64,000 bases of DNA from Nipponacmea schrenckii (lineage: Eukaryota; Mollusca; Gastropoda; Lottiidae): assembly GCA_030562195.1 (NCBI GenBank), contig JAUJPP010000007.1:31741769-31805768 (forward strand). The letters are read 5' to 3'. The notes beneath the pieces were generated by a model that did not search any database, was not told the DNA's origin, and saw only the letters and a list, made by a program, of their open reading frames with translations. The translations under genes were made by a program, and so were the position numbers. The stretch's first letter is position 1, and each line of letters opens with the position of its first letter. Below are positions 60,401 to 64,000 of the stretch, in pieces.

Positions 60401-62480
60401 TCTGTTGAGCACTATGGTGGTAACATTCAAGATTGTTAACTGGGTGTTTTGATTAGCCAAAACTCATCGTTTTATATGAAATTATTTCAAACCAACAACA
60501 ACCGTATCTATAGATTAATTAGGGTGTGGTCTAACAGACGAGAATCTTGATTATACCCCTGAATGGGCGAATATCCGAAAAGATGATGACGCAATCAACT
60601 AGGTCATTGTCTGTCAGTTCCCTATGCATGTCTTTTATCTTTCTGTCTTCTGTATCCTTGAATACAGCAAATTAGAAGACACAATTATCACTGAAGATCA
60701 AACTAATCACAAAGCTGCAGAGACGTAAATTACTAACATTTGAGTGAAAAAAAATTGAGACAATTGGATCAATTATCCGGAATCTTTGCTGTCTCATTAC
60801 AACTAATTACAGATTTCAAGTCGATAAAAAAACACTCTTTACAGTGCATAAAACACGATACGCCTTCATTATGTACAAGAATAGCAATTTCAACATTCGC
60901 AGGATATCGAATCACAATTTAGTTAAGAATAAGCCTTAGAAAAAATTAATTCAGTGTTTAGCGTAACGAAAAAACATCGAATCACGATTTAGCTTAAATA
61001 ACAACATCAAGTTAGAATATAGTCTCAAAAACATCGGATCACGATTTAGCTTAAAAAACAACATCAAGTTACCATGTAGTCTCAAAAACATCGAATCACG
61101 ATTTAGCTTAAAAAACAACATCAAGTTAGCATATAGTCTCAAAAACATCGAATCACGATTTAGCTTAAATAACAACATCAAGTTAGCATATAGTCTCAAA
61201 AACATCGGATCACGATTTAGCTTAAAAAACAACATCAAGTTACCATTTAGTCTCAAAAACGATTCACGAGGATTCAATAAACTAACTCTAATCGATTACA
61301 ATTACAAACTTTATTTGAGCGACATTACAACCAGCGTTCTCTGGTCTTTATCAAGTAATATGAATTGCAATTACTAACTTTATTTGAGCGACTTTACAAC
61401 CAGCGATCTCTGGTCAAGCAAAATATTATTAAAGATTTATGCCATTTAAAGATTGCTACAGCGATACATGGGTATAAAGAGCCGCCAGCAGTAACCAGAG
61501 TTCAACAATATCTGGGTTCTACCGAGTGAATTTCTTAAATTTATTCCACAAAATTGTATACAGGGTAAGTAAGGGCATGAACTATCACACAACGATCATA
61601 ACAACAAGCTATCCAATGCTGTTCAAATTCAAGAGTACAAGCACGAGATTGTGATAGAAATATAACAAGACGGTCTACCGTGAAAAAGTTCTGACATCTT
61701 TTAGATTGAGCTTTACGGAAGCTGACGAGGATTGCGAAAACAAAACTTACTAATTAGACTCGTTATTGGCATGTCGTATCGATATGAACCTTAATGAATC
61801 GCGATAAACACCAATAGTTTTCAATAATATGTAATTTATGTGTCTAGATTGATGTGTAAATAGATGTTTATTAATAATTATTAATATAATGGATTTTTAT
61901 TAGTTTCATAAGAAGTTTTCTATTCCCTAGGGTTTGGTTACGGATCTGCACACGTAGTTCGTAGCACGCGTGTCCTCCTTATTTTGCCTGTAGTTGTTGG
62001 TATATGACAAGTTAACGTCCGCTTCTAGCTTACTGATACCACAGACTATAAAATTGTTGGTAGACGATAACCAGCAGATGTTGATATCGCATATTATGTA
62101 GTTGTTGTTAGACGATAACCACTTCCAGCAGATGCTGATATCGCATATTATGTAGTTGTTGGTAGGCGATAACCGCTTCCAGCAGATGCTGATATCACAC
62201 ATTATGTTGGCAGATAGATTTGGATCAATTAGATGATGCGTTGCTGATCAATTGATAATAAACACCCGCTGCCGACAGAAGCTGTCATCGCAGTAGGTAA
62301 GCAAGAATATAGGTTTGTCTAGGTGAAGAATTTCAGTAATGACGAGCCTGTTGGAGATTATTTTCAGATAAAAGATTTATAAGTTGAAATTAAAGTACGA
62401 GAACATTCTACTTACCTGATGGCGGATATAAAACAGTAGATAAATCAAGTTGAACAGCATCATCATATATTACACTACAC
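42655..62480 (-). CDS. CUB / C-type lectin / EGF transmembrane receptor, 5' incomplete
   Basis: Twenty-one minus-strand exons join in phase into about 1985 residues plus a stop. In transcription order: 62416-62480, 59855-59982, 59168-59384, 57861-58752, 56771-56871, 56108-56299, 53339-53485 (tentative), 52899-53100, 51795-51994, 51025-51239, 50758-50797, 50149-50283, 48792-49472, 47855-48247, 46420-46644, 45638-45844, 45325-45452, 45065-45106, 43455-44902, 43082-43231, 42655-42805. Layout: end of one module, three CUB domains, C-type lectin domain, uncertain segment, CUB, second lectin-like domain, CUB-like domains, two EGF-like domains, transmembrane helix, cytoplasmic tail of about 660 residues. 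The first listed exon starts in phase 2, so at least one more exon and the signal peptide lie beyond 64000. The combination suggests a cell-surface recognition or scavenger-type receptor; ligand and pathway are unknown. Confidence 0.83.
45638..45844 (-). CDS. Transmembrane exon of the CUB/lectin receptor
   Basis: The exon begins with the last cysteine of EGF 2 (VNCSE). A 20-residue acidic spacer follows, then IWIGIIVILLLLVLFGILYC, then RRKFDKHFKCC, a basic juxtamembrane flank with a Cys pair that could be palmitoylated. Orientation is type I. Confidence 0.88.
46420..46644 (-). CDS. Two EGF-like domains of the CUB/lectin receptor
   Basis: EGF 1 runs from CDLKPCNQGTC to KCECHHGFWGAQC. EGF 2 has CSNKRCSGNGQC and ICRC, with its last cysteine supplied by the next exon. 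The exon enters and leaves in phase 1, the usual class for shuffled EGF modules. Neither domain has the D/N-x-D/N-E calcium-binding start. Confidence 0.88.
47855..48247 (-). CDS. CUB-like domain exon, membrane-proximal
   Basis: A 131-residue phase 1-1 exon of beta-type sequence with two central cysteines (FNNCEDT and FNLCDM) and many Asn-X-Ser/Thr sites. Size, phase and position fit a diverged CUB domain, but the first CUB disulfide is missing, so the name is tentative. Confidence 0.7.
48792..49472 (-). CDS. Two CUB domains in one exon
   Basis: A phase 1-1 exon of 227 residues. The first CUB keeps the second disulfide (YCLYDRLVL ... EKLCG) and the VTFISDDSVVGQGFVIEW end, but has no first cysteine pair. 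The second starts at NLCEDKYLDDSTGSF and keeps the first pair (ALDC), then lacks the second. The two domains have thus lost complementary disulfides. Confidence 0.82.
50149..51239 (-). CDS. Second C-type-lectin-like domain
   Basis: Exons 51025-51239, 50758-50797 and 50149-50283. It begins TCEIMPHILTVHSS, has SRKICQNDNGQLWRPAS as the helix 2 region, then YTVGFDVNE in place of the WIG motif, RSLWVQSDNQTG, and ends QQCDHTLPFICYSNC. No EPN/QPD or WND is present, so calcium-dependent sugar binding is not predicted. For the 40-nt exon I chose the acceptor before 50797 because it alone keeps the reading frame. Confidence 0.75.
51795..53100 (-). CDS. CUB domain between the two lectin domains
   Basis: Exons 52899-53100 and 51795-51994 give a complete four-cysteine CUB: SCDDMLQIPD, then IQSPDFPSGYSDLLNC, FDLESSQWCEYDFLSV split by the intron at the Trp codon, and KLCGNYSG, ending FTGFYISVIAIK. 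The fit across the intron confirms both splice sites. Confidence 0.85.
53339..53485 (-). CDS. Tentative exon linking lectin domain 1 and the next CUB
   Basis: A 49-codon open segment (SYTCPTAGTFFVNFWSNEW, then a hydrophobic stretch) whose only phase-compatible borders are an acceptor after TTAG and a GTGAAT donor. Both signals are weak, and extra exons in the 2.6-kb intron upstream cannot be excluded. Confidence 0.4.
53937..53995. repeat. Inverted partner repeat left of the recombinase remnant
   Basis: The segment GAAACTTTTGGCGCCCTACT is the near-complement of AAAGTAGGGCGCCAATAGTT at 55054-55073. The two bracket the recombinase remnant and may be its degraded ends. Confidence 0.5.
54102..54998 (-). 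pseudogene. Crypton / DUF3504-like tyrosine recombinase, C-terminal remnant
   Basis: Two minus-strand exons (upstream end about 54998 to 54826, GTAAGT donor, then 54294-54102) read TNHSLRATTATRSYENG, ERSGHRSTAIRA and, across the intron, YKRTSDQLLNK. HSLR is the H-x-x-R box, GHRS the second His box, and the Tyr after AIRA sits where the nucleophile is expected. The wording matches the DUF3504 / Crypton family, including ZMYM-type derivatives. The upstream part, including the first catalytic Arg, is absent, because coding similarity stops at a repeat near 55000. The tail ends at TAA 54102-54104, with an AATAAA just after (54093-54098). Confidence 0.8.
55008..55092 (+). repeat. Direct duplication at the 5' edge of the recombinase remnant
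   Basis: GTGCCGAAATAGTTGAAACT and GTGCCGAAAAGTAGGGCGCC start two related segments, both continuing into TAGTTGAAACTGG-TAAATGC-AATT. The second carries the AAAGTAGGGCGCCAA motif found inverted at 53971. Confidence 0.55.
55117..55237. repeat. Foldback palindrome with arms of about 44 bp
   Basis: The left arm, 55117-55160 (AAGTAGAATAAACTCC ... CGCCAATAGTTTTGTACGACC), pairs with the right arm, 55193-55237, with few mismatches around a 32-bp loop that itself contains GGCC-TAAC-GGCC. The core CCAATAGTTT resembles the repeats at the recombinase edges. Confidence 0.8.
55551..55970 (+). repeat. 29-bp minisatellite
   Basis: About 14 near-identical copies of a 29-bp unit containing AACAAGACAACCATTATACA and ACAGAATAG, head to tail, with one interruption near 55790. 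It lies in an intron of the minus-strand gene. Confidence 0.9.
56108..56871 (-). CDS. C-type lectin domain 1, C-terminal two exons
   Basis: Exons 56771-56871 and 56108-56299 encode FWIGANDLQYEKDFYWTDG and then DQPSDDGWSNEDCVELRR, YKWNDRDC and FYVCQC. The WIG core, the WND motif, the Glu before the penultimate Cys and all long-form lectin cysteines are visible. The sugar-specifying tripeptide position reads QPS rather than QPD or EPN, so calcium/carbohydrate binding may be altered. Confidence 0.88.
57861..58752 (-). CDS. Two CUB domains and the start of C-type lectin domain 1
   Basis: A 297-codon exon. The first CUB has DCSTTLTNSSGIISSPLFPA, NTSC, NCNDRLHIV and SWC. The second has MCRNKTLTDPIGSW, NNEMCQ, NCTRDYLEIKSG and RICGNW. 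Each has four cysteines. The lectin domain opens with LCRPTQILQNGVCFEVIY and SWRESEADCRSRGGHLAFI. The exon ends in phase 2 and joins cleanly to the WIG exon. Confidence 0.9.
59168..59982 (-). CDS. CUB domain of the receptor (first complete one in the window)
   Basis: Exons 59855-59982 and 59168-59384, separated by a phase-0 intron. Landmarks are GCVNYFTELYGEISSPNFP, TNYPSNLNCSYIIV, MCLDYIRLRYD, RLCDYTD and SSITNTGFKIVY. All four cysteines are present. Confidence 0.88.
59742..59825 (+). repeat. Dispersed repeat family B, copy 2
   Basis: CGTCTTCATTAGCCCATAAA and GTGCAGAAGAGTAGGACATA match the copy at 29755 in the same orientation. The downstream tail is not shared. Confidence 0.5.
60062..60240 (+). 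repeat. 21-bp minisatellite
   Basis: About eight copies of a unit of the type GGGGCAAGTAATATATCCGGA with variants, in an intron of the minus-strand gene. The period of 21 keeps frames open, but the array is not coding. Confidence 0.85.
60965..61265 (+). repeat. 57-bp minisatellite
   Basis: Five to six copies of a 57-bp unit with AACATCGAATCACGATTTAG and AACAACATCAAGTTA segments, intronic. Confidence 0.85.
61290..61410 (+). repeat. Tandem duplication of about 68 bp
   Basis: Two copies sharing ACTTTATTTGAGCGAC, TTACAACCAGCG and TCTCTGGTC, intronic. Confidence 0.7.
62040..62210 (+). repeat. 54-bp tandem repeat
   Basis: Three copies of a unit with GACGATAACC, CAGCAGATGCTGATATCGCA and TATTATGTAGTTGTTG, intronic. 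Confidence 0.75.
62416..62480 (-). CDS. Most 5' exon of the CUB/lectin receptor visible in the window
   Basis: A 65-nt phase 2-1 exon reading CSVIYDDAVQLDLSTVLYPP with a GTAAGT donor and a TTGTAG acceptor. It joins in frame to the CUB exon at 59982 and looks like the end of an upstream domain. Because it is short, the call rests on borders and phase. Confidence 0.6.
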
Positions 62481-64000
62481 CTACAATTAAATACAGTAAA
62501 ACCATAATTATATTTACTTTATGGTGTACTGTTACTTTCGTGTAGCTAAAGTGATAATGTATGCCGCTTTAAATGGTATACATTTATACACTGCAGAAAT
62601 CAAAAAGGCTGAAAACGTTGTAGTTTTTTGCAATACTAAGCTATAAAGACTATGATATTCGTAAGGCATAGAAGTAGAAAATAGTAGTAGAAAGGTGTGA
62701 TCCCCATCCACTCCTCCCTCGTCAAATGCACACGTGGCTTTTATGAATTAACTATATATATACATGTATATTTTTAATCACTTTAATTTATAGTTTTTAA
62801 TAACTTAAGAAGTAGTATTTCTGAATATCTTATGTTCTTGATATGAAGACTCATAAATCCCATGTGACAATGTGCAATTATTTGACTGAGTTAAAATTTG
62901 GTGAGAATAGTAAGAATAGAGTATGGAACATCAGCATTGTTTTCTAGTGGATACAATATTACAATCATAAAGAGGAACGTAAAGTCGCTCCCATAGGTTC
63001 CTCAATGCTCTCTGACTCAGGCCTGTACTTAACAATTTCGCCTACTCTGATTAAGCGTTTGTTTTTCTTTTATCCGAAATCCTAATAGGAGTGTTTAAAC
63101 GAATTAGCTAATGAATTAGTGAATGACGTTAACAATGGAATAAACCAGAAGTGATTATGTCAGTGAATACCGATATGGTTTGAGTTAATACTGTCTTATA
63201 TATTATTCATAATAACTAATAGAATTTGTGATTACATAAACATTGCCATATCTCTAATTCTGATTAAACAGTTTACATATTATCAAAGGATTTGTTCAAA
63301 TGGATGAGTAAAAATCTTTGAAATAAACGTGATTAATTTTGTTTACGTCAATTGAATCGTGATTTGACAATACACCTTTACGTGCACTGAGCTGATGTCA
63401 AAGTCCTTTAATTAACAGTTTTCAAACAAATTTAGTTTGATCAAGTAAAAAACATGGATGTAAATAGCACATAATAAAAATATTTTCGCGTATACTTCAC
63501 AATGTATCTTGGTTTTTATAATAAAAAGATGTGCATATTGTCCAGCTTACTTACAATATTTATCTGAATTGTATACATTTGGATTTAAGAAACCCTTTCT
63601 TTAACAGTGTATTTCGCACGTGTAACCGCCCAGTCTGCCTAGACAGTTGTATTTGACTAGAAACCTTTGTATGAGTTTGAAAGATGAAAAACAATGATCA
63701 TGTCACATCAGAACGTTGTATGAAATTTAAGACCTATTGAAACTACAGTACAGGCGAAATTGTATAGTAAGTCAGATAATTTAACATGTCCTGTAACAAA
63801 ACACTTAAAAAGCGATAAATAGAACGTATTGTGTTTCAAACAATGGAATATACAAATAAATAAATCGAGAATTTCGGATGACAGACATCAATAATAGCTA
63901 TCAGAGGTTACGGATAGTGTCGGTAAGTTACAGAATGACCTCTGTCAATAATAGCTATCAGAAGTTACGCATAGTGTCAATAATAGCTATCAGAGGTTGG
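62481..64000. other. Intron / upstream region without recognisable genes
   Basis: AT-rich sequence. No CUB-, lectin- or signal-peptide-like coding segment is visible on either strand. The far end is a short tandem repeat (separate entry). Confidence 0.55.
63885..64000 (+). repeat. Tandem repeat at the window edge
   Basis: Three or more copies of a unit containing AATAGCTATCAGAGGTTACG and ATAGTGTC. It runs off the end of the window. Confidence 0.7.

Noticed and set aside
60062..61265. Short open frames across the 21-bp and 57-bp repeats
   Set aside because: The repeat periods are multiples of three, which keeps frames open by chance; no splice sites or domain similarity link them to the gene.
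63555..63563. Possible 9-nt micro-exon upstream of the visible 5' end of the lectin gene
   Set aside because: The borders look like AG and GTAAGT, but nine bases carry no coding evidence and no flanking exons are visible.

Overview
The window is animal nuclear DNA: AT-rich, with many short exons and GT-AG introns, extracellular multidomain genes, minisatellites and decayed transposons. A lophotrochozoan, most likely a mollusc, is suggested by the CUB / C-type lectin / VWD gene content and by an intergenic repeat of a style I associate with mollusc genomes. That placement is inference; no mitochondrial or rRNA marker is present.

Region 1 (91-40211, + strand) is one giant gene that can be followed from the start codon and signal peptide to the stop codon. 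I traced 73 exons whose phases join without a break into a protein of about 5042 residues. In order it has a signal peptide; about 45 copies of a six-cysteine module of about 75 residues that I cannot assign with confidence; two embedded Ly6/uPAR (LU) domains; two Lys/Asp/Glu-rich tandem-repeat inserts; a VWD and EGF region resembling VWDE proteins (von Willebrand factor D and EGF domain-containing protein); a C..C box; a transmembrane helix; and a tail of about 90 residues. Cysteines in the module are lost in matched pairs, which predicts the disulfide pattern C1-C5, C2-C4, C3-C6. The module straddles a phase-2 intron, and the exons form higher-order blocks that were themselves duplicated.

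Region 2 (about 40.4-42.65 kb) is a convergent intergenic spacer with a T14/G23 homopolymer tract and a dispersed repeat with inverted ends.

Region 3 (42655-62480, - strand) is the 3' part of a second large cell-surface gene. Twenty-one exons encode about 1985 residues: CUB domains, two C-type lectin domains, two EGF-like domains, a transmembrane helix and a cytoplasmic tail of about 660 residues. Its 5' end lies beyond 64000. One of its introns holds a degraded tyrosine-recombinase (Crypton / DUF3504-like) gene end, a foldback palindrome and a 29-bp minisatellite.

Other mobile DNA includes a TTAA-flanked MITE with 14-bp perfect inverted repeats (10410-11150), a long-TIR element with a 9-bp duplication (5018-5578), and two dispersed repeat families. 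Both genes encode type I membrane proteins with large cysteine-rich ectodomains, so adhesion, recognition or receptor roles are plausible, but nothing in the sequence fixes a ligand.
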